Of a stretch of DNA of 34,708 nt, positions 25,083 to 33,126 are shown piece after piece. This DNA is from Terriglobia bacterium. GTDB taxonomy: Bacteria; Acidobacteriota; Terriglobia; Bryobacterales; Bryobacteraceae. The notes under the pieces are model-generated. The model did no database searches. It had not been told where the DNA came from and saw only the letters and a program-made list of their open reading frames with translations. The stretch covers positions 1 to 34,708 of the forward strand of contig JAIQFN010000065.1 of NCBI GenBank assembly GCA_020073265.1, read 5' to 3'. The position numbers and the translations under genes were made by a program. Positions within the stretch are counted from its first letter, which is position 1. Each line of letters opens with the position of its first letter.

Positions 25083-26243
25083 TTATCGCGCGTGCAGGGC
25101 CACCACGGTCACGTCATCCTGCCTGTCGCCGGCAACGGCGGCGACGATCCGCTCCACCAGTGTTTCGACGGCGACGCCCTGGTTGGCCCGAATCACCGAC
25201 AGCAGGCCGTCTTCGCCGAATTCCTTCTCGCTATCGATGCCCGCCTCGGTGACGCCATCCGAAAAAAGCACCAGCGTGTCGCCGGTCTGCAATTCGACCG
25301 TGCGCTCCTCGCAGGCCCATTCGCTGAAGACGCCCAGGACGGTCGCGGTGGATTCGAGGCGCTCCAGGGATCCGCTCGCGCGCAGGAGGAACGGCGGCGG
25401 ATGACCGCAATTGGCGTAACGCAGGCGGCGCGTACGGTCGTCATAGTGACCCAGGAACAGTGTGGCGAACTGCTCGGCTGGCGTGGACTCGTGAAACAGC
25501 CGGTTCACGAGGCGCAGGGTTTCGGATGGATGCCGCAGCTTCTCCGGCGGCTGGCTGCGGAAACACGCTTGCAGATTCGCCATCAGCAAAGCCGCCGCTA
25601 CGCCTTTTCCTGAGACATCCGCCAACACGAACCCGAGGCCGCCCTCGCCGGTGTCGAGAAAATCGTAGTAGTCTCCGCTGACCTCGCGCGCGGGCAGGCA
25701 GCGTCCCGCGTAATCCAGAGTGGCAAGCCGGCGGCTCTCATGCGGAAACAGCTTCTGCTGAACATTCCTGGCGATTTCCAGCTCGGACTTGACGCGCCGG
25801 TCGGTCTTCGCTCGCTCGGAGGCCTCGGCGGCTTGTTTGCGAATGGTGCTGAGCAACCGTGCATTGTCCCAGGGCTTCTGGATGAAGTCGCAAGCGCCTC
25901 GCCGCATCGCTTCCACCGCGAGATCCACGCTGCCCCACGCCGTCATGACGACAATGGGCGCGGCGTTGCCCTGCGCTTCCAGGCTCTTCAGCAGATCCAG
26001 ACCCTCTTGGCCGGACGTGGTATCGCGCGCATAGTTCAGGTCCATCAGGATCAAGTCGAAGGTTTCGGAGCGCAGGGCACGCAGCAGTGCTTGCGGCGAA
26101 TCCACCAGAACGGCCTGATACCCGGCGCCCTTCAGCAGCAATCGCAGCGCCGCCAGCACGTCCGGTTGATCGTCGCCCACCAGGATGCGCAGGGCGCCGG
26201 TTTGGATCGGCTTACTCGAAGACTCGGGAGCCAGACAAATCAT
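25083..26243 (-). CDS. Response regulator with SpoIIE (PP2C) output phosphatase
   Basis: A 386-residue two-domain regulator. The receiver domain covers about residues 15-140 and has the acidic pair GDDQ, the phosphoacceptor Asp in LILMDLNYA, VVMTAWGS and the conserved Lys in FIQKPW. A helical linker (VQQKLFPHES) leads to a SpoIIE/RsbU-type PP2C domain with SGDYYDF, LADVSGKGV, FSDGVTEAG and QDDVTVVAL. Phosphorylation presumably switches the phosphatase. I prefer the ATG at 26243 to the GTG six bases upstream. It resembles in its C-terminal half the FHA-GAF-SpoIIE protein at 10951-12600. It heads a string with the VOC and amidohydrolase genes. No cognate kinase is adjacent. The 123 bases between this gene and the GNAT stop hold no gene I can see. 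Confidence 0.92.
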   Translation of the reverse strand: MICLAPESSSKPIQTGALRILVGDDQPDVLAALRLLLKGAGYQAVLVDSPQALLRALRSETFDLILMDLNYARDTTSGQEGLDLLKSLEAQGNAAPIVVMTAWGSVDLAVEAMRRGACDFIQKPWDNARLLSTIRKQAAEASERAKTDRRVKSELEIARNVQQKLFPHESRRLATLDYAGRCLPAREVSGDYYDFLDTGEGGLGFVLADVSGKGVAAALLMANLQACFRSQPPEKLRHPSETLRLVNRLFHESTPAEQFATLFLGHYDDRTRRLRYANCGHPPPFLLRASGSLERLESTATVLGVFSEWACEERTVELQTGDTLVLFSDGVTEAGIDSEKEFGEDGLLSVIRANQGVAVETLVERIVAAVAGDRQDDVTVVALHAR

Positions 26244-26366
26244 GGTCACTCGCTCGGACTACCAAGCGCAAACGGAGTGCCACGCTAACCGGTTGAAAGA
26301 CCTGCGCCGTGAGCGCCGGAGTTACCAGGCAATGTCCGCAATTGGGAATCAGGTGGCCGTTTTGAG

Positions 26367-26852
26367 CTAGCTGGCCGCCTCGCTGGCGCGAACCAGGAGC
26401 TTGGTCATGTTCACGAAATGGCACGGCAGCTTGGGCTGTGCGTCGGCCGAAAACGGCGACGTGCCGGTGGGCAGGTAGCCGAGGCGCTGGTAGTAAGCGG
26501 GGAGCTCCTCGCGCACGTTGACGATGCGCAAGTCGGCGAAGCGGCAGCCTGCGTCCAGGCAGCGTTGCTCGGCGGCAGCCATTAGATGGGATCCGATCCC
26601 GCTTCGCTGGCGCGATGGATCCACCGCCAGCAGGCCGAGGTAACCTCGCTCACCCCGCAGCTCCACGTAGATGCAACCCAGCAGGCTCGCGCAGTCTTCC
26701 GCGAGGATGAATTTTCCCTTGGAGGTCAGTTCGCGCACGGCGCCGGTGTCGATGCGATCGCGCTCGATAAAGAACCGCTCCACGCGAAAGGCAAGGTTGA
26801 TCAAGCGCGCGATGGCTTCGACGTCCGCCGGTTCTGCGATGCGGAGGCGCAC
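26367..26852 (-). CDS. GNAT-family N-acetyltransferase
   Basis: A 161-residue GNAT protein. The acetyl-CoA-binding motif A is LAVDPSRQRSGIGSHLMAAAE (R/Q-x-x-G-x-G), preceded by strand GYLGLL and followed by DLRIVNVREELPAYYQRLGYLP, the usual motif-B helix and strand. It begins RIAEPADVEAIARLINLAF, the standard N-terminal helix. The start is a GTG at 26852. The substrate is not predictable; small amines, amino acids and protein N-termini are all common in this family. It lies five bases after the 81-residue unknown gene, so the two are probably translated from one message. Confidence 0.9.
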   Translation of the reverse strand: MRLRIAEPADVEAIARLINLAFRVERFFIERDRIDTGAVRELTSKGKFILAEDCASLLGCIYVELRGERGYLGLLAVDPSRQRSGIGSHLMAAAEQRCLDAGCRFADLRIVNVREELPAYYQRLGYLPTGTSPFSADAQPKLPCHFVNMTKLLVRASEAAS

Positions 26853-26857
26853 GGCGG

Positions 26858-27103
26858 CTAATCGAGTTCGGACAGCTTGGCGTCCAGGTGCTTCAGCGCC
26901 GCCTCGAGCATCTCGCGATGCCGCGGGTGCGACGCGCGCTCGATATCGTGCAGGATTCGCGTCCGCGACAGCAGCAAGCTCTCGCGCTGCCGGGTTCGCT
27001 CAGCGTCGGCGGCGTTCATTGCGACGATTCGGGAGGCTTCACGCCGCGCCTCAACCGCCTCCATTTGCGACTCAACCGACTTGCTTTCCCATCCCCGTGC
27101 CAT
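26858..27103 (-). CDS. Unknown 81-residue helical protein
   Basis: I do not recognise this protein. It is strongly helical and charged: Glu/Arg/Ala-rich from residue 9 to the end (SVESQMEAVEARREASRIVA, then ERTRQRESLLLSR), followed by HDIERASHPRHREMLEAALKHLDAKLSELD, which has a leucine-heptad-like tail that could form a short coiled coil. It has no Cys, no signal peptide and no membrane segment. The ATG at 27103 has GAGG four bases upstream. It precedes the GNAT gene by five bases, so it may be a partner or simply a neighbour. It lies just 17 bases from the palindromic element at 27121-27222. Confidence 0.65.
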   Translation of the reverse strand: MARGWESKSVESQMEAVEARREASRIVAMNAADAERTRQRESLLLSRTRILHDIERASHPRHREMLEAALKHLDAKLSELD

Positions 27104-27120
27104 GCCTCTAGTGTGTCACG

Positions 27121-27222
27121 AAGTGCGTGGGGCAGCCAATCCTGGCTGCAGCCGGCTTTAGCCGGCCTCTTCACGCCGGGGCCTAAAGGCGAGCTGCAGC
27201 CACGATTGGCTGCCCCACACTT
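27121..27222. repeat. Palindromic repeat element (REP/MITE-like), downstream of leuD
   Basis: The outer arms GTGGGGCAGCCAATC and GATTGGCTGCCCCAC are perfect 15-base inverted repeats, and the next bases TGGCTGCAGC / GCTGCAGCCA also pair, so about 25 bases of arm match with one or two interruptions. Inside are a perfect GCCGGC-TTTA-GCCGGC hairpin and a smaller GCC-TAAA-GGC one. The two ends extend as AAGTG...CACTT. The right end touches the leuD stop codon. The shape is that of a REP/REPIN-like or palindromic mobile element; it could also act as a terminator for leuD. There is no transposase gene in the window. Confidence 0.7.
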
Positions 27223-27817
27223 ACCTTGTGGTATCGATCGGAGCCGGATGCGCGGATTCAAAGGCCGCGATGGCGGCTTCCTGGTGCAGGATGTATCCAA
27301 GCTCGTCGATGCCCTCGATCAGACAGTGCTTGGCAAAGCTGTCGACCGGAAATTCCACCGCGCGCCCGTCCGGAAGCGTCAGCGTCTGCGCGGCCAGATC
27401 CACCTTGACCGTGGCGTTCGGATTCCGGAACAGCTCGGCGTGCACGTCGCGCGGCACCACGATCGGCACCAGCGAGTTCTTGAGCGAATTCTGGCGGAAA
27501 ATATCGGCGAACGAAGTGCTGATCACCGCGCGGAATCCATACTGCGTCAGCGCCCAGGGCGCGTGCTCGCGCGAGCTGCCGCAGCCGAAGTTGTCGCCGG
27601 CCAGCAGAATCTTCGCGGCCTTGGCCTCCGCCGTGTTCAAGATGAAATCCGGCTTGGGCTTGCCGGCGGCGTCGTAGCGCCAATCATAGAAAAGCTGGTC
27701 GCCCAGTCCTTCTTTCGAAATGGTCTTCAGGAATCGCGCCGGGATGATCTGGTCGGTATCGATGTTGTCGATGGGAAGCGGAACCAGCCGGCTTTCAAAC
27801 GGTGTGAACTTGCTCAT
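27221..27817 (-). CDS. leuD: 3-Isopropylmalate dehydratase small subunit
   Basis: A 198-residue LeuD, the swivelling small subunit of isopropylmalate isomerase (leucine synthesis). The N-terminus ([30 protein letters not shown]) has the family's [13 protein letters not shown] motif, followed by [19 protein letters not shown] with the active-site Ser/Arg region, and [19 protein letters not shown]. Length is normal. It overlaps leuC by four bases (ATGA), so the two subunits are translationally coupled. It is the last leu gene; a palindromic element starts at its stop codon. Confidence 0.96.
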   Translation of the reverse strand: MSKFTPFESRLVPLPIDNIDTDQIIPARFLKTISKEGLGDQLFYDWRYDAAGKPKPDFILNTAEAKAAKILLAGDNFGCGSSREHAPWALTQYGFRAVISTSFADIFRQNSLKNSLVPIVVPRDVHAELFRNPNATVKVDLAAQTLTLPDGRAVEFPVDSFAKHCLIEGIDELGYILHQEAAIAAFESAHPAPIDTTR

Positions 27818-29220
27818 GACAGCAGCTCCCTGACGTCGGTGACGACGCCGGTGATCGCGGCCGCCGCCGCGGTCAATGGACTTGCGAGAAACGTGCGCCC
27901 GCCCTTGCCCTGGCGGCCTTCAAAATTGCGATTGCTGGTGGAGACGCTGTATTCGCCGGGCTGCAACTGATCGCCGTTCATCGCGATGCACATGGAGCAG
28001 CCGGCCTCGCGCCACTCGGCGCCCGCGTCGCGGAAAATCTGATCGAGACCTTCGGCCTGCGCCTGCGCCTTTACCTGTTGCGAGCCGGGGACCACCATCA
28101 CCCGCACGCCCGGATGCACCTTGCGGCCCTTCAGCAATCCCGCTGCGTTGCGCAGGTCGGAGATGCGCGAGTTGGTGCAGCTTCCGATGAACACCACGTT
28201 CACCGGATGACCCAGCAGCGGCTTGCCGGGAGCGAGATCCATGTAGCGCAGCGCCTTGGCCAGCGAATCGCGCTCCAGCGGATCGCTGACGTCGCTGGGA
28301 TTCGGAACCGCCGCGGTAATCGGAATGCCCATGCCAGGATTCGTGCCAAACGTGATCATCGGTTCGAGCGCACCGGCATCGATGCTGATGTTTCGGTCGT
28401 AGACGGATCCATCGTCGGTCGGCAACGTGCGCCAGCGCGCGACCGCCGCATCCCAGGCCGCTCCCTTCGGCGCATGATGACGGCCGCACATGTACTGATA
28501 TGTGATGTCGTCCGGCGCCACCAAGCCGGCGCGCGCGCCCGCTTCGATCGACATGTTGCAAACCGTCATGCGCTCTTCCATCGATAGCGCGCGGATGGCC
28601 GAGCCGCAGTATTCGAAAACGCAGCCGGTGCCTCCGCCGATGCCGATGCGCGCGATCAACGCCAGAATGATGTCTTTGGCCGTCACGCCGGGCTTCAGCG
28701 CTCCATCCACCAGCACCTGATAAGTCTTCGGTTTGTTCTGCAGCAGGCATTGGGTCGCGAGCACGTGCTCCACTTCGCTGGTGCCGATGCCGAACGCCAG
28801 CGCTCCGAATGCGCCGTGCGTGGCGGTGTGGCTGTCTCCGCACACCACTGTCATTCCGGGCTGCGTCAGGCCTTGCTCCGGACCGATCACGTGTACGATG
28901 CCCTGGTTCGCGTTGTCCAGGCCGTAGCAGCGGATCCCGAACTCGCGGCAGTTGGCTTCGAGCTGGGCGACCTGCGCGGCCGCCACTTTGTCTACGATCG
29001 GAAACGAGCGCGGCGTAGTGGGCGTGCTGTGATCGGTGGTCGCGATGGTCAGGTCCGGACGGCGGACCTTCAGGCCTCGCTTGCGCAGGCCGTCGAAAGC
29101 TTGCGGCGACGTCACTTCGTGCGTCAGGTGCAGATCGATGTACAGCAGCGCCGGAGCGCCGGGCTGTTCGGCCACGATGTGGTTGTCACGAATCTTTTCG
29201 ATGATGGTGCGAGGTTTCAT
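27814..29220 (-). CDS. leuC: 3-Isopropylmalate dehydratase large subunit
   Basis: A 468-residue LeuC, the iron-sulfur subunit that converts 2- to 3-isopropylmalate with LeuD. Family motifs include [57 protein letters not shown] with one cluster Cys, and [10 protein letters not shown] with the other two. The N-terminus ([16 protein letters not shown]) and length are normal. It overlaps leuB upstream and leuD downstream, each as ATGA. The 4Fe-4S cluster makes the step sensitive to oxygen and iron. Confidence 0.97.
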   Translation of the reverse strand: MKPRTIIEKIRDNHIVAEQPGAPALLYIDLHLTHEVTSPQAFDGLRKRGLKVRRPDLTIATTDHSTPTTPRSFPIVDKVAAAQVAQLEANCREFGIRCYGLDNANQGIVHVIGPEQGLTQPGMTVVCGDSHTATHGAFGALAFGIGTSEVEHVLATQCLLQNKPKTYQVLVDGALKPGVTAKDIILALIARIGIGGGTGCVFEYCGSAIRALSMEERMTVCNMSIEAGARAGLVAPDDITYQYMCGRHHAPKGAAWDAAVARWRTLPTDDGSVYDRNISIDAGALEPMITFGTNPGMGIPITAAVPNPSDVSDPLERDSLAKALRYMDLAPGKPLLGHPVNVVFIGSCTNSRISDLRNAAGLLKGRKVHPGVRVMVVPGSQQVKAQAQAEGLDQIFRDAGAEWREAGCSMCIAMNGDQLQPGEYSVSTSNRNFEGRQGKGGRTFLASPLTAAAAAITGVVTDVRELLS

Positions 29221-30299
29221 ATTGCGCTGACTACAGCATCTCCTACTTCCGACGTGCTCGCGGGCGGGCCGCTCGGCTTCAGGTCGGCCGTCACCCGGCC
29301 CGAGTTCAAAACCGCCTCCACCGCGCGATTCACCGCGGCCGCCTCTTCCTTCAAGCCGAAACTGTATTCGAGCATCGCGGCCACTGAACCGATCGCGCCG
29401 AACGGGTTGGCTTTATTCTGACCCGCGATGTCCGGCGCCGATCCGTGCACCGGCTCGTACAGGCCCACCCAGGCGCCCGAAGGTTTTCTGTCACCTATCG
29501 AGGCGGAAGGCAACATTCCGATCGATCCGGCCAAGACTGCTCCCTCATCACTGAGGATATCGCCGAACATGTTTTCAGTCACCAGCACGTCGAAACGGCG
29601 GGGATTCAGGATCAGTTGCATGGCGCAGTTGTCCACCAGCAGGTGGTCGAGCGCGACGTCCGGAAATTCGGCGGCCACTTCGATCACCACGCGGCGCCAG
29701 AGCTGCGAGGTTTCGATAACGTTGCTCTTGTCGACGCTGGTCACCTTCTTGCGGCGGTTCCGCGCCAGATGGAACGCCATGCGCGCGACGCGTTCGATCT
29801 CCGAGCGCGTGTAGGCCATGGTGTTGACCGCGCGCGTTTCGGCTCCGTTTTCGTAGATGCCGCGCGGCGTGCCGTAGTAGATGCCGCCGGTGAGCTCGCG
29901 CACGATGATCATGTCGGTGCCGTCCACCAGGGCGTTCTTGAGCGGCGAGGAATCCAGCAGCGCCTTGTAGGAACGCACCGGCCGCAGGTTGGCATAGACG
30001 CCCAGAACCTTGCGGATGCCTAGTAATCCTTTTTCGGGGCGCTTTTCGGGCGGCGCCTGATCGAATTCCGGCAGGCCAACCGCGCCCATCAGCGTGGCGT
30101 CGGCTGCAAGCGCGCGATCGATGGTCTCCTGCGGCAGTGGTGTTCCGGTTTTGTGGATCGCGATGCCGCCGAGCAGGCCTTCGGTCAGCGTTAGTTGGTG
30201 GTGGAATTTTTCGGCGACGCGTTGGAGGACTTTCACCGCTTCACGAGTCACCTCGGCGCCGATGCCGTCGCCGGGCAGAATAAGAACGTTCAGTTTCAT
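29217..30299 (-). CDS. leuB: 3-Isopropylmalate dehydrogenase
   Basis: A 360-residue LeuB, the NAD-dependent oxidative decarboxylase giving 2-oxoisocaproate. It begins [19 protein letters not shown] and shows the family landmarks [58 protein letters not shown] and [19 protein letters not shown]. The usual substrate-binding Arg trio, Lys and Asp residues are in place. It is the second leu gene, 72 bases after leuA, and a pair of hairpins lies in that gap. It overlaps leuC by four bases. No clear Shine-Dalgarno precedes its ATG, so its translation or its own promoter may be special. Confidence 0.97.
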   Translation of the reverse strand: MKLNVLILPGDGIGAEVTREAVKVLQRVAEKFHHQLTLTEGLLGGIAIHKTGTPLPQETIDRALAADATLMGAVGLPEFDQAPPEKRPEKGLLGIRKVLGVYANLRPVRSYKALLDSSPLKNALVDGTDMIIVRELTGGIYYGTPRGIYENGAETRAVNTMAYTRSEIERVARMAFHLARNRRKKVTSVDKSNVIETSQLWRRVVIEVAAEFPDVALDHLLVDNCAMQLILNPRRFDVLVTENMFGDILSDEGAVLAGSIGMLPSASIGDRKPSGAWVGLYEPVHGSAPDIAGQNKANPFGAIGSVAAMLEYSFGLKEEAAAVNRAVEAVLNSGRVTADLKPSGPPASTSEVGDAVVSAI

Positions 30300-30322
30300 T
30301 CGGTATATTTCAGGCTAGCAGG

Positions 30323-30363
30323 GCGTTCACACGAGTGTGAACGCGGCACGCACGAGTGCGTGC
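30323..30363. repeat. Two tandem hairpins with CGAG loops between leuA and leuB
   Basis: First hairpin 30323-30344: stem GCGTTCACA / TGTGAACGC (9 bp, perfect) around CGAG. Second hairpin 30346-30363: stem GCACGCA / TGCGTGC (7 bp, perfect) around CGAG. The two share the same loop and are one base apart. There is no T-run in either direction, so they are not a normal intrinsic terminator. They could be a REP-like element or an mRNA structure that sets the leuA:leuB ratio by processing. Confidence 0.7.
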
Positions 30364-30371
30364 GCCACGGC

Positions 30372-31541
30372 TCAATTCGCGGCGGCCGTGGCTGCGCCGG
30401 TCAACTCGTGGATCATCGCCACGATCTCTTCATTCCGTATGCCCTTCTTGCGATCGGCGAGCGCCGTGAAGCGCTGGTATAACGCATCCAGTTCGTCGTG
30501 GCTTAGCGAGAAGCCCAGGTCCGCGGCGCGCTTGTTCAACGCATGCCGGCCGCTGTGCTTGCCCAACACCAGCTTGGTCTCCGGCACGCCGACGGTGTGC
30601 GGCTCCATGATTTCGTACGTCGTCCGTTCCTTCAGATATCCGTCCTGGTGAATGCCGGCCTCGTGCGCGAACGCGTTGTCGCCTACGATGGCTTTGTTCG
30701 GTTGCGGGCCGAACGTGATGGTCTGCGCCAGAAGCTGGCTGGCCGAGTAGAGCTGCTCGGTCACGATCTTGGTCTCATACGGAAGCTTGTCGTGGCGCGT
30801 CTTGAACAGCATCACGATCTCTTCGAGCGACGCGTTCCCGGCCCGCTCGCCGATCCCGTTGATGGTGCATTCGATCTGACGCGCTCCCGCCTTTACCGCG
30901 GCGATGGAATTGGCCACCGCCAGCCCCAGGTCGTCGTGGCAATGCACGCTGACGATGGCGCTGTCGCCGAGCACGCGCACCATGCGGGCGATCAGATCTC
31001 CGTATTCTTCCGGAACCGAGTAGCCGACCGTGTCCGGCAGGTTCACCGTCCGCGCTCCGGCCGCAACCACCGCGCGCGAGATCTGCTCCAGGTACTCCGG
31101 GTCCGTGCGCGTGGCGTCTTCGGCGGAAAACTCGACATCCTCGGTAAAGTTGCGAGCCATCTCCACCGCCGCCACCGCTTCGTCCAGCACCTGCTGCTGG
31201 CTCTTCTTCAATTTGTATTTCAGGTGAATCTCGCTGGTGGCGATGAAGGTGTGGATGCGCGGCCTGCGCGCGTGCTTCAGAGCCGCTATCGCCGCCTCGA
31301 GATCGGGCGTGTTGGCCCGCGCCAGCGCCGCCACTTGAACCCAGGAGAACTCACGGCTCACCGCGTCCACCGCCTCGAAATCTCCCTCCGAGGCGATCGG
31401 GAACCCGGCTTCGAGGATGTCGACGCCCAGGTCAACCAGTTTTCGCGCCATCCGCAGCTTCTCGGGTACGGTCATGCTGCAGCCGGGCGATTGTTCGCCG
31501 TCACGGAGCGTGGTGTCGAAGATGTAGACGCGATCCGCCAT
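30372..31541 (-). CDS. leuA: 2-Isopropylmalate synthase, short form without regulatory domain
   Basis: A 389-residue synthase of the DRE-TIM family that joins acetyl-CoA and 2-oxoisovalerate, the first leucine-specific step. Catalytic motifs are [26 protein letters not shown] and [14 protein letters not shown], with [13 protein letters not shown] and [10 protein letters not shown] in the accessory subdomain. The protein ends soon after [14 protein letters not shown], exactly where most LeuA (about 500-520 residues) continue into the leucine-binding allosteric domain. That domain is absent and only 72 bases separate the stop from leuB. Homocitrate or citramalate synthase relatives are the alternatives, but the leuBCD context favours leuA. 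GGAGG lies just before the ATG at 31541. Confidence 0.9.
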   Translation of the reverse strand: MADRVYIFDTTLRDGEQSPGCSMTVPEKLRMARKLVDLGVDILEAGFPIASEGDFEAVDAVSREFSWVQVAALARANTPDLEAAIAALKHARRPRIHTFIATSEIHLKYKLKKSQQQVLDEAVAAVEMARNFTEDVEFSAEDATRTDPEYLEQISRAVVAAGARTVNLPDTVGYSVPEEYGDLIARMVRVLGDSAIVSVHCHDDLGLAVANSIAAVKAGARQIECTINGIGERAGNASLEEIVMLFKTRHDKLPYETKIVTEQLYSASQLLAQTITFGPQPNKAIVGDNAFAHEAGIHQDGYLKERTTYEIMEPHTVGVPETKLVLGKHSGRHALNKRAADLGFSLSHDELDALYQRFTALADRKKGIRNEEIVAMIHELTGAATAAAN

Positions 31542-31563
31542 GAGTCCTCCAGTTCTCTTGACG

Positions 31564-31592
31564 ATTATGGCGAAACGAAGCCAATTTGACAA
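31564..31592 (-). promoter_or_regulatory. Probable sigma70-type promoter for leuA
   Basis: On the minus strand TTGTCA (31592-31587) and CATAAT (31569-31564) are separated by 17 bases; each matches five of six consensus positions. The predicted start of transcription is near 31557, giving a leader of about 15 bases that still contains the GGAGG site. The leader is too short for a classic attenuator with a leader peptide, so control is more likely at initiation. Confidence 0.6.
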
Positions 31593-31619
31593 ATTTATAA
31601 TGATGCGGTCCAGAATAAG

Positions 31620-31636
31620 TTACAATCATGCTATAA
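31620..31636. promoter_or_regulatory. Candidate LysR-regulator operator
   Basis: An imperfect dyad TTACA-N7-TATAA (TTA-N11-TAA) is centred near 31628, about 70 bases upstream of the predicted leuA transcription start, close to the -65 position usual for LysR-type recognition sites. It overlaps the -10-like TATAAA (31632-31637) of the regulator gene, so the same site could activate leuA and repress the regulator. It resembles the LysR motif loosely, not strictly. Confidence 0.4.
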
Positions 31637-31645
31637 ACGCCGCTT

Positions 31646-32521
31646 ATGGAACTCTACCCAATGAAGGTCTTGCTGACGGTCGCCGACGAGAAGAGCTTCT
31701 CGCGCGCCGCCGAGAAACTGCTTCGAACCCAGCCGGCTATCTCCCTGGCGATTCAGAAGCTTGAGTCGGATCTGGAGGAGAAGCTGATCGACCGGTCGGG
31801 CAAGGACCTGCTGCTGACCGACGCCGGGCGGATCGTGTACGACTACGCTCGCCGCTTCGAGAACCTGGAGGGGGAGCTCGACAACGCACTGGCCGAGCTG
31901 CGCGACAACTCGGCCGGGCGGCTGGTGGTGGGGGCGAATGAGTCGACTTCCCTCTATCTGCTGGGGCACATCGAACGCTACCGGCGCTTGTATCCGAAGG
32001 TGAAGGTGCAGGTGCGGCGGTCGCTGTCGAGCAAGATTCCGTCCGAACTGATCGACGGTGAACTTGAACTGGGCGTGATCAGCTACGACCCGGAGGACGA
32101 CCGGCTGCAGACCATGGTGATCTACACCGACCACCTGGCGTTCGTGGTTTCGCCGCAGCATCGTTTCGCGGCGCACAGCGAGATCAGCATCAACGAGCTG
32201 GGCATGGAGACCTTCATCGCGCACTATGTCTTGTCGCCCTACCGCGCGGTGGTGTTGAAAGAGTTCCAGCGCCACAAGGTGCCGCTGAACATGGACGTCG
32301 AGATGCCGACTGTCGAGACCATTCGCAGGATGGTGCAGCGCAACGAAGGCGTGGCGTTCCTGCCGCACATGACCGTCGAGCAGGATGTGGAGCAGGGGGT
32401 GCTGCGCGAGATCAAGGTGACCGAGCTGAGCGTGGACCGGAAGATTCTTCTGGCGTATCCGGCGAAGCGCACGTTGAGTCACGCGGCGCGGGCGTTTCTG
32501 GAGTTGGTGCGCGGGGCTTAG
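31646..32521 (+). CDS. LysR-family transcriptional regulator, divergent from leuA
   Basis: A 291-residue LysR-type regulator. The winged HTH occupies about residues 1-62 (KSFSRAAEKLLRTQPAISLAIQKLESDLEEKLIDRSGKDLLLTDAG). The effector-binding domain follows from about 90 (RLVVGANESTSLYLLGHIERYRRLYPKVKV), then ELELGVIS and FVVSPQHRF. The divergent arrangement with leuA and 104 bases between the starts suggest that it controls the leucine operon; the effector could be a pathway intermediate, but nothing in the sequence names it. No Shine-Dalgarno is seen before the ATG; TATAAA lies eight bases upstream. The second ATG at 31661 is an alternative start. Its stop overlaps the convergent DUF4276 gene by four bases. 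Confidence 0.92.
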   Translation: MELYPMKVLLTVADEKSFSRAAEKLLRTQPAISLAIQKLESDLEEKLIDRSGKDLLLTDAGRIVYDYARRFENLEGELDNALAELRDNSAGRLVVGANESTSLYLLGHIERYRRLYPKVKVQVRRSLSSKIPSELIDGELELGVISYDPEDDRLQTMVIYTDHLAFVVSPQHRFAAHSEISINELGMETFIAHYVLSPYRAVVLKEFQRHKVPLNMDVEMPTVETIRRMVQRNEGVAFLPHMTVEQDVEQGVLREIKVTELSVDRKILLAYPAKRTLSHAARAFLELVRGA

Positions 32522-33126
32522 GCCGGATCGAGACTTTGGGCGTGGTGGCAGATTTTCTCGATCTCTTTCCACAGCTTTCTGAAGGATCGAGCCTTCTTGG
32601 CAAGCGCCATGTCGAATCTCGCGGTCAGCGCTGCTTGATCTGTTGTTTCTGAGTATCTTGACGTTGGCGGCAACCAGTTCTCAAGCCACTCTTTACAACC
32701 GCGCACCGATTCCGGATTGTCGTGGTCACTGACGTTCGCGCTGAGCCCGCGCGTTCCCCTCAGACTGGATGCTGAGGCGAGAAACCAAGCCTCGAATTCC
32801 TGGTGCGCAAGGACTACTGAAATTCGCTTGTCGCCTCGCGCGTCTTGCGCTCGTGCTGCGAGTAGAGCCACAAGTTCCGCTGGGCACTCACCTTCGCTGT
32901 CCAGAAGAATGAAGATCGTACCACTCTCCCCTATTTCGATCGCTGCGAGCCCCACGGCTCTCTCAATTCCCCCTTGCTTTAGCAGGGTTCCCCTGGCCTG
33001 TCGTATCGGGTGAGCGACATCAATCGGCACCGCAAGGTTGAGTGCTGCGATCACACGGCGAAACAAAACTGGAACTGCAGCTTCCTCGCCATGACCCTCC
33101 ACGATCGGCACGATCCGGAAGGCCAT
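32518..33126 (-). CDS. DUF4276 (TOPRIM-like) protein, partner of AAA ATPase
   Basis: A 202-residue DUF4276-type protein. The N-terminus has RIVPIVEGHGEEAAVPVLFRRVI with the Glu of a TOPRIM-like fold, then TIFILLDSEGECPAEL with an acidic D-x-E motif, and VVLAHQEFEAWFLAS, the family's conserved central segment. TOPRIM-like folds bind Mg and cut or join nucleic acid in OLD nucleases and topoisomerases. Activity here is inferred. Its ATG overlaps the ATPase stop (TAATG), so the two are translationally coupled. DUF4276 genes next to AAA15-type ATPases are repeatedly found in defence-like gene neighbourhoods. The region looks less GC-rich than its surroundings by eye. Confidence 0.85.
   Translation of the reverse strand: MAFRIVPIVEGHGEEAAVPVLFRRVIAALNLAVPIDVAHPIRQARGTLLKQGGIERAVGLAAIEIGESGTIFILLDSEGECPAELVALLAARAQDARGDKRISVVLAHQEFEAWFLASASSLRGTRGLSANVSDHDNPESVRGCKEWLENWLPPTSRYSETTDQAALTARFDMALAKKARSFRKLWKEIEKICHHAQSLDPA

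Noticed and set aside
30323-30363. Short CRISPR-like array or intrinsic terminator
   Set aside because: There are only two hairpins that share a loop but not a repeat sequence, no spacers, no cas genes, and no T-run.
31542-31563. Leucine attenuator or leader peptide before leuA
   Set aside because: The predicted leader is about 15 bases, with no room for a Leu-rich peptide or alternative hairpins.
31586-31601. TTGACA and TATAAT on the plus strand as a promoter for the LysR gene
   Set aside because: The two perfect-looking hexamers are only four bases apart, far from the roughly 17 required; the minus-strand pair with 17-base spacing is better.
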